A DNA stretch of 64,000 nucleotides from Methylocapsa acidiphila B2 (GTDB lineage Bacteria > Pseudomonadota > Alphaproteobacteria > Rhizobiales > Beijerinckiaceae). Each line of letters starts with the position of its first letter. The stretch's first letter is position 1. The stretch lies in the NCBI RefSeq assembly GCF_000427445.1, contig NZ_KE386496.1, forward strand, positions 806,001 through 870,000, given 5' to 3'. The notes under the pieces are model-generated. The model was given only the letters and a program-made list of their open reading frames with translations, was not told the DNA's origin and made no database searches. Below, piece after piece: positions 8,238 through 17,973 of the stretch. The position numbers and the translations under genes are program-made.

Positions 8238-9917
8238 ATGGCAAACGAAGGCTCAAAACTTCCGCCGCGCGAAACCATGGATTTCGACGTCGTCATCGTC
8301 GGCGGAGGTCCGGCGGGCCTTTCCGCCGCGATCTGTCTGAAGCAGATCGCCCCAGATCTTTCCGTCGCCGTCATCGAAAAGGGCTCCGAAATTGGCGCCC
8401 ATATCCTGTCAGGCGCGGTGATCGATCCGCGCGCGCTGGATCTGCTCTTGCCCGACTGGCGCAAGGATAAGGCGCGGCCGCTGACGACGCAGGTGACGGA
8501 CGACAACTTCTATTTCCTCGGCCACGCCGGCGCCGTGCGGCTGCCGAATTTCGCTCTTCCGAAGCTCATGAGCAATCAAGGCGCCTTCATTGGCTCGCTC
8601 GGCAATGTCGCCCGCTATCTCGGCGCGCGGGCCGAGGCGCTTGGCGTCGATATTTTTCCGGGCTTCGCCGGCGCCGAGGTCCTCTACGGCAATGCCGGCG
8701 AGGTCATCGGCGTCGCGACCGGGGACATGGGAATCGCGCGCGACGGCCGTCGCAAGAAAAGCTTCTCCCGCGGCATCGAGCTTCGGGCCAAATATACGCT
8801 GATCGCCGAGGGCGCGCGGGGCTCCTTGGCCAAGGAACTCATCGCGCGATATGATCTCAGCAAGGATCGCGAGCCGCAGAAATATGGCATTGGCCTGAAG
8901 GAGCTTTGGCGCGTCGCTCCGGCCAAGCATCATCCGGGCCTCGTTCAGCACACTTTCGGCTGGCCGCTCGACAGCGGGACAGGCGGCGGCTCTTTTCTCT
9001 ATCATTTCGAGGACAGACTCGTCGCCGTCGGCTTCGTGGTCCATCTGAACTACGAAAATCCGACCCTCTCGCCCTTTGATGAATTTCAGCGCTTCAAGAC
9101 CCATTTGATGGTCGCCCCGACCTTGGAGGGCGGTACGCGCCTTTCCTATGGCGCGCGAGCGATCACCGAGGGCGGCTGGCAATCCGTGCCGAAGCTCGCC
9201 TTTCCCGGCGGGGCGCTGATCGGCTGCGCGGCGGGCCTCGTCAACGTGCCGCGCATCAAGGGATCGCATAACGCCATATTTTCAGGAATGCTCGCCGCCG
9301 AGCATATCGTCGCCGCTCTAAAGGCCGGCCGCGCCCGCGACGAGCTGAGTTCTTATGAAGAGTCCTGGCGCAGCTCGGAGATCGGCCGCGATCTCTACAA
9401 GGTCCGCAACGTGAAGCCGCTCTGGTCCAAGCTCGGGACCTATGTTGGAATAGCCCTCGGCGGCCTCGACATGTGGGCCAATGAAACAATTGGCCACTCG
9501 CTCTTTGGAACCTTGCGGCATGGCGGGCCGGATTACGCCAGCCTCAAGCCGCTGTGGAAAGTGAAGCCGATCGAATATCCAAAGCCCGACGGCAAGCTGA
9601 CCTTCGACCGGCTCTCATCTGTGTTCATCTCGAACACCAATCATGAGGAAGATCAGCCGGTCCATCTTCATTTGAAGGACCCCTCGATCCCGATCGAGAA
9701 GAACCTGCCGGAATATGGCGAGCCTGCCCGGCTCTATTGCCCGGCCGCCGTCTATGAAGTTGTCTATGGCGATGACGCCACCAAGACCGATCCGCGCTTC
9801 GTCATCAACGCGCAGAATTGCGTGCATTGCAAAACTTGCGACATAAAGGATCCGGCGCAAAATATCGACTGGGTTCCGCCCGAAGGCGGCGGCGGGCCGA
9901 ACTATCCGAATATGTAG
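8238..9917 (+). CDS. Electron transfer flavoprotein-ubiquinone oxidoreductase
   Basis: 559-residue membrane-associated flavoprotein that passes electrons from ETF (reduced by acyl-CoA and other dehydrogenases) to ubiquinone. The FAD-binding GxGxxG motif is at residues ~20-30 (VIVGGGPAGLSAA). The C-terminal domain carries the 4Fe-4S site: CPAAVY with a further Cys cluster NCVHCKTCDIKDP. The ending GGGPNYPNM is typical. Length matches the family. Its neighbourhood includes an acyl-CoA dehydrogenase at 11057, which could feed it through ETF. Confidence 0.96.
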   Translation: MANEGSKLPPRETMDFDVVIVGGGPAGLSAAICLKQIAPDLSVAVIEKGSEIGAHILSGAVIDPRALDLLLPDWRKDKARPLTTQVTDDNFYFLGHAGAVRLPNFALPKLMSNQGAFIGSLGNVARYLGARAEALGVDIFPGFAGAEVLYGNAGEVIGVATGDMGIARDGRRKKSFSRGIELRAKYTLIAEGARGSLAKELIARYDLSKDREPQKYGIGLKELWRVAPAKHHPGLVQHTFGWPLDSGTGGGSFLYHFEDRLVAVGFVVHLNYENPTLSPFDEFQRFKTHLMVAPTLEGGTRLSYGARAITEGGWQSVPKLAFPGGALIGCAAGLVNVPRIKGSHNAIFSGMLAAEHIVAALKAGRARDELSSYEESWRSSEIGRDLYKVRNVKPLWSKLGTYVGIALGGLDMWANETIGHSLFGTLRHGGPDYASLKPLWKVKPIEYPKPDGKLTFDRLSSVFISNTNHEEDQPVHLHLKDPSIPIEKNLPEYGEPARLYCPAAVYEVVYGDDATKTDPRFVINAQNCVHCKTCDIKDPAQNIDWVPPEGGGGPNYPNM

Positions 9918-9937
9918 CAACCAGTCGGGCCTGCGGC

Positions 9938-10915
9938 TTACGTCTGCTTGGGACGAGGCGCGGCGGCGCGCGCCAGCCGGTCGTTGATCGCCTCGCCCAA
10001 TCCGTGATGCGGGATGGGCGCGACCGCGATGCGGGAGGCGCCGAGCGCGTCGAGCTCGCGGAGAAAAGCGAAGAGATTGGCCGCCGCCTCCTGGAGATCG
10101 CCCCCCGGCGACAAATCGCGAATCATGGGTCCGATCCGAAAGCGCCCCCCGAAATCGAGGCCGGCCTCATAGGCGTCGAGGTCGATCGCATCGAGCCGAA
10201 GTTTTGCGCGTGGCGCATAATGGGAGGCGAGCGCGCCAGGCGCCACGATCTTGCCCGGCGCCGCCTCGGCGAGGGAAAGGCCGAGCGCGGCCTCAATTGC
10301 CTCCGTTGCGATCCCGCCGGGCCGCAGCAGGCGGGGGCCTCCATCGAGACAAGAAACGATGGTTGATTCGACGCCGATGGGGGAGGGCCCGCCATCGAGA
10401 ATGAAATCGACTCGGCGCGCGAGATCTTGCGCCACATGGGCGGCCGAGACCGGGCTGACTCGCCCCGAGCGATTCGCCGATGGCGCGGCGAGCGGTCGTC
10501 CGACCGCGGCGATGAGCGCGCGCGCGACGGGATGCGCGGGCGCCCGTAGCGCGACGCTGTCGAGGCCGGCGCGGGCCAAGGCCGAAACGCTCGCGCCCGG
10601 CGCCAGCGGCAGCACGAGGGTCAGGGGTCCCGGCCAGAAGGCCTCGGCGAGCCGCCCAGCCTCCTCGGAGAAGACGCCCAGCTCCTGCGCGGCGGCGAGA
10701 CCTTCGACATGGGCGATCAGCGGATTGAAGCTCGGCCGGCCTTTCGCCGCGAATATGCGCGCGACGGCCGCGTCCGAGGTCGCGTCGGCGCCGAGGCCAT
10801 AGACGGTCTCGGTCGGAAAGGCGACGAGGCCGCCTTCGCGCAGGATATGCGCCGCTTCCTCTATGGCGCCTTCATCCGCCAAAGGGCGGGGCGCATCCGC
10901 CGGATTGATTTTCAT
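9938..10915 (-). CDS. L-threonylcarbamoyladenylate synthase, Sua5 type
   Basis: Makes threonylcarbamoyl-AMP from threonine, bicarbonate and ATP, the first step of t6A37 tRNA modification. 325 residues: a YrdC-like domain with GGLVAFPTETVYGLGADA near residue 28 and KGRPSFNPLIAH after it, then the Sua5-specific C-terminal domain reached through a linker with ASHYAPRAKL. The ATG at 10915 (MKINPADAP) fits the family; an ATG 15 bases upstream is an alternative. The same frame stays open for a further ~1.9 kb upstream, antisense to the acyl-CoA dehydrogenase, and is not coding. TsaE, acting later in the pathway, is at 43560. Confidence 0.93.
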   Translation of the reverse strand: MKINPADAPRPLADEGAIEEAAHILREGGLVAFPTETVYGLGADATSDAAVARIFAAKGRPSFNPLIAHVEGLAAAQELGVFSEEAGRLAEAFWPGPLTLVLPLAPGASVSALARAGLDSVALRAPAHPVARALIAAVGRPLAAPSANRSGRVSPVSAAHVAQDLARRVDFILDGGPSPIGVESTIVSCLDGGPRLLRPGGIATEAIEAALGLSLAEAAPGKIVAPGALASHYAPRAKLRLDAIDLDAYEAGLDFGGRFRIGPMIRDLSPGGDLQEAAANLFAFLRELDALGASRIAVAPIPHHGLGEAINDRLARAAAPRPKQT

Positions 10916-11056
10916 ATGATGAGCGATCATCCCTGATGACGTTTGAACCTGGGCGCCTTCATAATCGCCGCCTCGCGCCGTACATATCTGCTGCGCGCGG
11001 ATGAGCTTGGCGTCAATCGACACGTTGGCCGCGCTGGCAAAGGCGGAGATCGATCG

Positions 11057-12850
11057 ATGAGCTATCGCGCGCCCGTTTCCGATATTATCTTTTCCATGAC
11101 CCATGAAGCCGGACTTGGCGAGGGCATGGCGGATGGCCTTTACGCGGATCTCGACGACGGCTTCCTTGAAGCCACCCTGCGCGAGGCCGGAAAATTCGCC
11201 GAAAATATTCTCGCGCCCTTGAACCGCGCAGGCGACAAGGATCCGGCCAGATTGGAGCTGGGCGAGGTGCGCACGACGCCCGGCTGGCCGGCCGCCTATA
11301 AGCAATGGATCGCCGGCGGTTGGAACGCCATCACGGCGCCGGCGGATTATGGCGGGATGGCTTTGCCGGCGCTCCTCAATACGGCCTGCATCGAAATCTG
11401 GAATTCGGCCAATATGGCCTTCGCCCTTTGCCCCTTGCTGACGCTCGGCGCGATCGAGGCGGTGCATTCGCATGCCGACGATGAGCTGAAGCGCCTCTAT
11501 CTGGCCAAGCTCGTCTCGGGGGAATGGACCGGCACGATGAATCTCACCGAGCCGCAGGCCGGCTCCGATCTCGGCGCGCTTAGGACCCGCGCCGAGCGGC
11601 GGGACGATGGCAGCTACAGGATTTTCGGCTCCAAGATCTTCATCACCTATGGCGAGCATGACCTCGCCGGCAATATCATTCATTTCGTGCTGGCGAGGCT
11701 TGCCGACGCGCCGGCGGGAACGCGTGGGATCTCGCTGTTTCTGGTCCCGAAATTTCTCGTCGGCCCCGATGGCGCCATCGGGACCCTCAACGATCTGAAA
11801 TGCGTGTCCCTCGAGCATAAGCTCGGCATTCACGGATCGCCGACCTGCGTCATGGCCTATGGCGAGCGTGAGGGCGCGATCGGCTATCTCGTCGGCGAGG
11901 AGAACAAGGGCCTCGCCTGCATGTTCACCATGATGAACAGCGCGCGGCTCAATGTCGGCGTGCAGGGCGTCGCGATCGCCGAGGCCGCGTTCCAGCAGGC
12001 TCTGGCCTATGCGAAGGAGCGCCGCCAGGGCCGGGCGATCGGCGCGACCGGCGAGGGGATGAGCGTGATCATCCATCATCCCGACGTGCGCCGCATGCTC
12101 ATGACCATGAAGGCGCTGATCGCGGCGGCGCGCGCGATCTGCTTCATGACGGCCTCCGCGATCGACCGATCGCAACGCGCCGAGGACGCCGCGGCTCGAA
12201 GGGCCGCCGCCGATCGCGCCTCCTTGTTGACGCCGGTCGCCAAGGCGTTCTCGACCGACATAGGGAGCGAGGTCGCTTCGCTTGGAATCCAGGTTCATGG
12301 CGGCATGGGCTATATCGAGGAGACCGGCGCCGCACAATTCCTCCGCGACGCGCGAATCGCCTCCATTTACGAAGGAACCAATGGCATTCAGGCGATCGAC
12401 CTTGTTCACCGCAAGCTCGGACTGGCAGAAGGCGCGGCGGTCGCCGAAGAAATCGCGCTGATGCGGGCGACGGTCGATGAATTGGAGAAAATCCAAGTCG
12501 AAGATTTTGGCGCTATGGCTGCGCGCCTGCGCGAGGCCGTCGGCGCCGTGGATCGGGCGACAGCCTTCATGCAGAAAACTCTGCGCGCGCGGCCCGAAGA
12601 CGCCCTCGCGGGCGCGACGCCCTATTTGCGGCTCTTCGCCTATGCGCTTGGCGGCTGCGCCTTGGCGCGAGGGGCGCTCGCGGCGCGGAGGCTCTCGAGC
12701 GCCGGCGAGACAGATCCAGCCTTGGCGGGGCGGATCGCGACCGCGCGTTTCTTCGCCGAAAATATCGCGAGCGGCGCCGGCGGGCTCGAATTCTCGGTGG
12801 TTCATGGCGCGGCGTCGGTCAACGCCGCTGCAGATGCTCTCGCGTCATGA
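11057..12850 (+). CDS. Acyl-CoA dehydrogenase with C-terminal extension
   Basis: 597-residue FAD enzyme introducing a 2,3-double bond into an acyl-CoA. Markers: GTMNLTEPQAGSDLG and the flavin-loop FITYGEHD in the middle domain, GIQVHGGMGYIEET near residue 410, and IYEGTNGIQAIDL holding the catalytic Glu. The length and ~120-residue C-terminal domain (from about GLAEGAAVAEE) place it in the DmdC-like/large FadE group, so substrates could be fatty acyl- or methylmercaptopropionyl-type CoAs. Start at 11057 (MSYRAPVSD). The stop overlaps the enoyl-CoA hydratase start (ATGA), implying translational coupling. Confidence 0.92.
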   Translation: MSYRAPVSDIIFSMTHEAGLGEGMADGLYADLDDGFLEATLREAGKFAENILAPLNRAGDKDPARLELGEVRTTPGWPAAYKQWIAGGWNAITAPADYGGMALPALLNTACIEIWNSANMAFALCPLLTLGAIEAVHSHADDELKRLYLAKLVSGEWTGTMNLTEPQAGSDLGALRTRAERRDDGSYRIFGSKIFITYGEHDLAGNIIHFVLARLADAPAGTRGISLFLVPKFLVGPDGAIGTLNDLKCVSLEHKLGIHGSPTCVMAYGEREGAIGYLVGEENKGLACMFTMMNSARLNVGVQGVAIAEAAFQQALAYAKERRQGRAIGATGEGMSVIIHHPDVRRMLMTMKALIAAARAICFMTASAIDRSQRAEDAAARRAAADRASLLTPVAKAFSTDIGSEVASLGIQVHGGMGYIEETGAAQFLRDARIASIYEGTNGIQAIDLVHRKLGLAEGAAVAEEIALMRATVDELEKIQVEDFGAMAARLREAVGAVDRATAFMQKTLRARPEDALAGATPYLRLFAYALGGCALARGALAARRLSSAGETDPALAGRIATARFFAENIASGAGGLEFSVVHGAASVNAAADALAS

Positions 12851-13635
12851 CCGTTGGCTCCAACGCGAGCGGCTCTGCGCCGGGCCGCAGCCAGAATATC
12901 AAGATCGAACGCGAGGGCCGCGTCCTACACGTGATTTTCGACAGGCCCGAGAAAAAGAACGCGCTGACCAGCGCAATGTATTGCGCCGCGACGCAGGCGC
13001 TGGCCGAGGCGGAGGGCGACGGCTCCATAGGCGCCGTGGTCTTCAGCGGCTCCGGCGCGGCCTTCTGCGCCGGCAATGACATCGGAGATTTTCTCGACGC
13101 GGGCGCGGATTTGGAGAATTTTCCGGCCTTCGTCTTCATCAAGGCGCTCGCCGGATTCGAGAAGCCCTTGGTCGCGGCGGTGGAGGGGATTGCGGTTGGA
13201 ATCGGCGCGACGATGATCCTGCATTGCGATCTCGTCTATGTCTCGCCCGGGGCGGTGTTTCGCATGCCTTTCGTGGATCTCGGCCTCGTGCCCGAGGCCG
13301 CCTCGTCGCTGCTCCTGCCGCGCCGGATCGGCTTGGCCAAGGCGAGCGAGATTTTGCTTCTCGGCGCGCCTCTCGGGGCGGATGAGGCGGTGCGGCTCGG
13401 CCTCGCCAATGAGGTCGTCGCGGCGGGGAAGATCAAGGCTTTCGCAACGGAGCAGGCCGCCCGCCTCGCCGCCAAGCCTCGGGCTGCGCTCGCGGCGGCT
13501 CGTCGCCTTATTCGCGGCAATCGCGACGAAATTCTCGCCCGCATCGAGGAAGAGGCGCAACTTTTCGCGATTGCGCTGCAAAGCGAGGAGGCGCGCGCGG
13601 CCTTCTCCGCTTTCCTGATGAAGTCGTCTTTCTGA
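12847..13635 (+). CDS. Enoyl-CoA hydratase/isomerase family protein
   Basis: 262-residue crotonase-fold enzyme, expected to hydrate the enoyl-CoA made by the preceding dehydrogenase. Crotonase signatures are NIKIEREGRVLHVIFDRPEKKNALT-like start, the oxyanion-hole segments FCAGNDIGDF and EGIAVGIGATMILHCD, and LGLVPEAASSLLLP with one catalytic-position Glu. The C-terminal helix ends EARAAFSAFL. The gene overlaps its upstream partner by 4 bases. Exact substrate is unknown. Confidence 0.9.
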   Translation: MTVGSNASGSAPGRSQNIKIEREGRVLHVIFDRPEKKNALTSAMYCAATQALAEAEGDGSIGAVVFSGSGAAFCAGNDIGDFLDAGADLENFPAFVFIKALAGFEKPLVAAVEGIAVGIGATMILHCDLVYVSPGAVFRMPFVDLGLVPEAASSLLLPRRIGLAKASEILLLGAPLGADEAVRLGLANEVVAAGKIKAFATEQAARLAAKPRAALAAARRLIRGNRDEILARIEEEAQLFAIALQSEEARAAFSAFLMKSSF

Positions 13636-13646
13636 TCAGCAGCGCA

Positions 13647-14639
13647 TTACTGCGCCAGGATCTCGACGTCGCGGTCGAGGGTGGATGTGACCTTGAATGT
13701 TGTTTGATAGGTCTTGTTGTCGTGCCGGGCGATTGCGACATATTCGCCTTCGGCCAGGATCAGCGAGGGAAAGGCCCCGATCATTTCACGGATCACGTCG
13801 CCGCCGGGCGTCAGGATCGTGAAAGCCGTATTGGCGAGCGCCTCGCCGCCGGGCCCGCTGACGAGCTTCAAGGTCATAATGGCGGCGCGATGACGCAAGG
13901 TCGCGTCCGTCAATTTGCCTGTCTGCACCCGAAGATCTGCGCTGACGACGGAATTTGTCGGGGCGGCGGCGCCATTGGTCGCCGCGTCGAGCAGGGTGGA
14001 CACGACATGGTAATTGCCTTCAGGAAGGCCGATCGTGTCGCCAGTCTTGGCGTTGGCGACGACGAGCTTCGCTTCGGAATTATCGCGTTCGGGCACATAG
14101 ATTGCGATTGACGATCTCGTGGCAGGCATCGGCGCGTCGCCGAGTTGCCCAACGATCCGCAAGGCCCCCGCGTTGAGCACGAGCCTCTCGCTTACGCCCT
14201 TGCCTTCGATGGCGACGCGTTTTGTCGCGCCGGCGAGGCCGAATGCGGCGTGGACGATGAAATTGCCATTGTGGAGCGAGAAGGCAGGCGCCGCTTCGGA
14301 GGATTGGGCGACGAGCTTATGCGAGCCGTCGATCTCCGCCGCTTCGTCGAAAATCCGCCATTGCAGACCGGCGTGAAGGGACTGGGCGTCGGAGGCGCCG
14401 AGCGTCGCGGAGAGATGTAGGATCGATAAGGGAGCGGCGTCCGGGTCCGGCTCCAGGCTGCTCGGTCCAGGCGAAGGCGCGGGAAGATTGTGATTTTCCG
14501 CCGGCGCGGCCTGCGTGGCGGCAAGGCCGAGCGCGAATGGGACGACGAAAGACAGTGCGAGACGAAAGGCGGCGCGACCTACGGGCGCCGAGCAAAGCGC
14601 AAGAGGCGTTGACGCGCGCGGAAAACTCCGTTTCGCCAA
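13647..14639 (-). CDS. Secreted protein of unknown function, partner of YfhO-like gene
   Basis: 330 residues with an N-terminal signal peptide (hydrophobic stretch ~26-43, cleavage near ATQAAPA). The mature part is predominantly beta: repeated strands such as GNFIVHAAFGLAG, LPEGNYHVVS and LAEGEYVAIARHDNKTYQ look like successive Ig/carboxypeptidase-regulatory-like modules with a conserved G-x-Y-x-V-x-A motif near the end of the modules. No catalytic motif recognised. It starts 3 bases after the stop of the YfhO-like membrane protein, so the two are very likely one operon. Confidence 0.7.
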   Translation of the reverse strand: MAKRSFPRASTPLALCSAPVGRAAFRLALSFVVPFALGLAATQAAPAENHNLPAPSPGPSSLEPDPDAAPLSILHLSATLGASDAQSLHAGLQWRIFDEAAEIDGSHKLVAQSSEAAPAFSLHNGNFIVHAAFGLAGATKRVAIEGKGVSERLVLNAGALRIVGQLGDAPMPATRSSIAIYVPERDNSEAKLVVANAKTGDTIGLPEGNYHVVSTLLDAATNGAAAPTNSVVSADLRVQTGKLTDATLRHRAAIMTLKLVSGPGGEALANTAFTILTPGGDVIREMIGAFPSLILAEGEYVAIARHDNKTYQTTFKVTSTLDRDVEILAQ

Positions 14640-14642
14640 TTT

Positions 14643-17111
14643 TTATTCTCCGTTCCGGTGCAGCACGCTGGAGACCGCCGCAGTCAAATTCGCCATGGAG
14701 AGCGGGTGGAAGGAAAATTCGATCCGATGCCGACCGGCCGGCGTCTCAACTCCGCGAAAGAGGACATTGGCTCGGAGCACCGGCCTTTGAACGCCGTCGA
14801 CGCGCGCCTCCCAGCCCGGATAGAAAAGATCATGGAGGACGACCACGCCTGGCCGGTCAGAGTCCACGTCGATCTCGACGGCATTGTCTGCGTAATTGAC
14901 GATCGAGACCTTGGCTTTGGCCTGAGAGTCGAGATTGAGCTGGCCGTCATTCGGCTTGGCGCTGAGCGCGCCTAGGCTCGCCTGGTCGATCAAGGCTTCG
15001 TTCGACCTGTCGAAATCGGGCAGGGTGAGGTCGTCGAGAATCTGATCGCCGTCGACGGGCTTGATCCTGGAGGCGAAATAGGCCCGCGGCGCGGCCTTGC
15101 CGAGCTTGTAAATATAGATTGAATCGCTCGCGTAGATCTGGGTCGCCTTGGGGCGCGGCACATGGCGCGGCAGGCGGACCAACGGTCGGTCGAGGACGAG
15201 ATATTCGAGTCCGAGAAGTTCCGCGAGATGGCATTTATAGCCCCGGAACGTGCCGGGAAAATGGCGCAGGTTCGGATCGCCGGCATTGTCGCCGGGCCCC
15301 ACCGCGCGCTCATAGCCCTCGATGCGCAAAGGATTATAGCCGATCGTGTTCTCGAATTTGAGGACCATTGACGCGTTCTGCCAAGGACCGCTGAGGCCTA
15401 GGATCTCGACGCGCGGCTGGTCGCCTTCGCGGGCCTTGGCGGCAAGTTCCTTGCGGAGAACCTCGACGCCGGCGGCTTCGGCGGGCTTCATGCGGCTGCT
15501 ATAGACGCTATAGCGCTCGATCGGCTCCGCGTTGAGGGCGGAGGCGCCGTTGCGCCATAGAATTTCGCCTCCGCTCAGGATAACGAAAAAGGTCGCCGCG
15601 AGCGCGCGCTGGCGGCGGTCGCGTAGCCAGAACAAGAGGGCGACCCCGACCGCGCCCAAAGCGCAGGCGAGGCCCAATTGCCCGAGCGAGGCCGACAGGC
15701 GGCCTTCGCGCATGGAAAACGCGAGGCCGTCGCCGATCACGACGGCCGCGGCGAGCGCGCTGGCCGCCGCCAGCGTCCAAGCGAGCCATCTCGGGACGAA
15801 AGGGAAAAGGCGCGGCAGACCGTCCTGGACGTAGCGGTGCAGAAGAAATCCAGCGCCGAAGGCGAGCGAGATATTGACGATGAAAGTCGCGTCGGCGGGC
15901 CGTCGATAGAGCGACACGCCGGGGATCCAGTCGAAGGCCAGCGCAAAAAAAGGCGTATAGCGGCCGAGCGCGTAGAGCGTCGCCGCCGCGAGCACGATGG
16001 CGAAGAAGCGGATCGGGCGCAAGAACAGTCTGCCGGCCCCAATGCCGTGCCAAATGACGAGAAGCGCCGGCAAGGTGCCGATAAAAAGGTAATCCACGGC
16101 CCGGTCCGTCCAATCGGGCCGGGTCATGGTCGTATATTCGGGGCCCCAATAGTCATAGAGTTGGTCCAGTGAGCCGAAGAAGTTCGGCACGAGCAAAGTG
16201 ATGAAATTGACCGGCGCGAGAGATCCGGCGGCTGCGACCCCGAAGGAAATGCCAGGCCGATTGGAATTGGCGAGAAATTGCAGAGTGAGCAGCGTCGGAA
16301 TGGCCATGATTGCGCCAATGACGGCGCAGGCGAGGGAGAGGACGCCGAGGCGCGCCCGCACATAGGCGAGGGCTTCTCCCGAATAAATCGCCAGGAAAAC
16401 CAGCCGCCCGACCAGAACGGCGCAAAGCAGAAAAGCGACCTGGTCGCGGCCGAGCGCCATGAGCGCGGCGAAAAGTCCAAACAAAGCGGCGAAAAGATAC
16501 GAGCGCCGCTCGAGCGCGATCTCGAGGCACCAAAACGCCGCCGGGAAAAAGGAATAGGAAATGATCATCCCGGTATGCTGCAGCCGCGAGGATGCGGCGC
16601 CGCCGAGCATGAAAATGGCGGCCGCGAGCGCCGCGCCAGCGGCGTGCCAGCGCCAACGCCGGCAAATGCCGAGGACGGAAAATCCGCCGAAGGCCAGATG
16701 CGCCAGAATGATCGCGTCGAACATTTGCATCGAGGCGCTAGGCGCGATCAGCGCGAAAAGCGCCATGCTAGGGGTGAAAATCAAGGATTGTGGGTCGGCG
16801 ATCGATGGATGGCCTGCGAAATGATAAGGGTTCCAAAGCGGAATCTCGCCGCGCTGGAAGGCGTCGCCGAGAAAGCGGAACATGGGATAAAAGTGATTTT
16901 TGGAATCCCAGGGCACCACGGTTCCGCTGAGGAGCCAGCAGGCGAGGGCGAGAGCGAAAAAGAGGCCCAAGCCGATCGCCGCGCCTGAGGTCGCCTTGGG
17001 GCTCCAAGCCTGCGAGCGGGCGCGCTCAACCACCCCGCCGATGGGCGGGGCCTTGCCCCCGCGGCCGACGCGAGACGCGGAGGGATAGGCGACGGTGTCC
17101 AAGAGCGACAT
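14643..17111 (-). CDS. YfhO-like multi-spanning membrane protein
   Basis: About 822 residues. A cytosolic leader of ~60 residues is followed by a dozen or so hydrophobic segments, starting with AIGLGLFFALALACWLL. The first periplasmic loop has SKNHFYPMFRFLGDAFQRGEIPLWNPY-like sequence typical of YfhO/GT-C proteins, which transfer sugars from polyprenyl carriers. The soluble C-terminal part ends with the YfhO-type beta domain (LFYPGWEARVDG, PAGRHRIEFSFHPLS). Start set at 17111 (MSLLDTVAYP), just after a GGAACC site. Sugar donor and target are unknown; the secreted product of the next gene may be relevant. Confidence 0.85.
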   Translation of the reverse strand: MSLLDTVAYPSASRVGRGGKAPPIGGVVERARSQAWSPKATSGAAIGLGLFFALALACWLLSGTVVPWDSKNHFYPMFRFLGDAFQRGEIPLWNPYHFAGHPSIADPQSLIFTPSMALFALIAPSASMQMFDAIILAHLAFGGFSVLGICRRWRWHAAGAALAAAIFMLGGAASSRLQHTGMIISYSFFPAAFWCLEIALERRSYLFAALFGLFAALMALGRDQVAFLLCAVLVGRLVFLAIYSGEALAYVRARLGVLSLACAVIGAIMAIPTLLTLQFLANSNRPGISFGVAAAGSLAPVNFITLLVPNFFGSLDQLYDYWGPEYTTMTRPDWTDRAVDYLFIGTLPALLVIWHGIGAGRLFLRPIRFFAIVLAAATLYALGRYTPFFALAFDWIPGVSLYRRPADATFIVNISLAFGAGFLLHRYVQDGLPRLFPFVPRWLAWTLAAASALAAAVVIGDGLAFSMREGRLSASLGQLGLACALGAVGVALLFWLRDRRQRALAATFFVILSGGEILWRNGASALNAEPIERYSVYSSRMKPAEAAGVEVLRKELAAKAREGDQPRVEILGLSGPWQNASMVLKFENTIGYNPLRIEGYERAVGPGDNAGDPNLRHFPGTFRGYKCHLAELLGLEYLVLDRPLVRLPRHVPRPKATQIYASDSIYIYKLGKAAPRAYFASRIKPVDGDQILDDLTLPDFDRSNEALIDQASLGALSAKPNDGQLNLDSQAKAKVSIVNYADNAVEIDVDSDRPGVVVLHDLFYPGWEARVDGVQRPVLRANVLFRGVETPAGRHRIEFSFHPLSMANLTAAVSSVLHRNGE

Positions 17112-17406
17112 GGCGGGTTCCAAATGACGCAAACGAAGCGGGCGCAAACGGAGAGGCGCGCTCAATATGCCAAAATTCAAGGCAAAATCATGCGGAGGCT
17201 AGAGACATCGACGACCACCGTAGAGCTAACGCTTGGAAAGGAGTTTGCTTGGCCGAAGAGCTTTATGCAAGACCTAACTCTCTATGGATTAGATAGGATT
17301 TGTAGTCGGGCCTCGCCAAAAGTTACGAAGACACCGCCGGCTTTTCTCGCGATGTGGAGTTTATCGCGGAACTCCAATGATTTAGATCGGAAAGCATGAA
17401 CCCGCC

Positions 17407-17973
17407 ATGAATGACGTGATCGCACTCCTCACCTCCCGCCGCTCAGCGCCGGCGGCGAGCCTATCCGAACCCGGCCCGAGCGCCGAAGACATTGATTTGA
17501 TGTTGAAGATCGCCTCGCGCGTTCCTGACCACGGCAAGCTCGCGCCTTGGCGGTTCATTGTCTTTGCTGGGGAGGCGCGCGACCGGGCCGGTGCGATCGT
17601 CGCCCAGCATTATGCGACGGCGCATCCTGACGCGGACGCCGCCAAATTGGAGATTGAGCGCAAGCGCTTCTCGCTAGCCCCATTGGTTGTCGGAGTCGTG
17701 TCCCGCGCGGCGCCGCATCCCAAAATTCCCGAATGGGAGCAGGTCCTCTCGGCCGGCGCGGTCTGCATGAACCTGATTGTGGCGGCCAATGCGCTCGGCT
17801 TCGCCTCGGTCTGGCTGTCCGAATGGCATTCCTATGATCGGGCGGTTCTCGCGCGCTTCGGGCTCGCCGAGACTGAAAAGATAGCCGGATATATTCACAT
17901 CGGCCGGGCCCCGGTCGGACGCGAGGATCGCCCGCGCCCGGACTTGGCTCAGATCGTGACCTGGTTCTCCTAG
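17407..17973 (+). CDS. Nitroreductase family protein (YdjA-like)
   Basis: 188-residue FMN-dependent oxidoreductase. Family features: TSRRSAPA at the N-terminus for phosphate binding of FMN, RVPDHGKLAPWRFIVF at ~38-53, SAGAVCMNLIVAANALGFASVWLS in the dimer helix, and the closing GRAPVGREDRPRPDL. The short length fits the YdjA subgroup. Electron acceptor unknown. An intergenic repeat begins at its stop codon. Confidence 0.9.
   Translation: MNDVIALLTSRRSAPAASLSEPGPSAEDIDLMLKIASRVPDHGKLAPWRFIVFAGEARDRAGAIVAQHYATAHPDADAAKLEIERKRFSLAPLVVGVVSRAAPHPKIPEWEQVLSAGAVCMNLIVAANALGFASVWLSEWHSYDRAVLARFGLAETEKIAGYIHIGRAPVGREDRPRPDLAQIVTWFS

Noticed and set aside
10931-12805. Long minus-strand open frame continuing upstream of sua5 (955 codons in total)
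   Set aside because: It is antisense to the acyl-CoA dehydrogenase, has no family features and is explained by high-GC codon bias. Only the part from 10915 downward is real.
17124-17399. Small plus-strand ORF before the nitroreductase gene
   Set aside because: No homology features or ribosome site; overlaps the upstream region of the YfhO-like gene.
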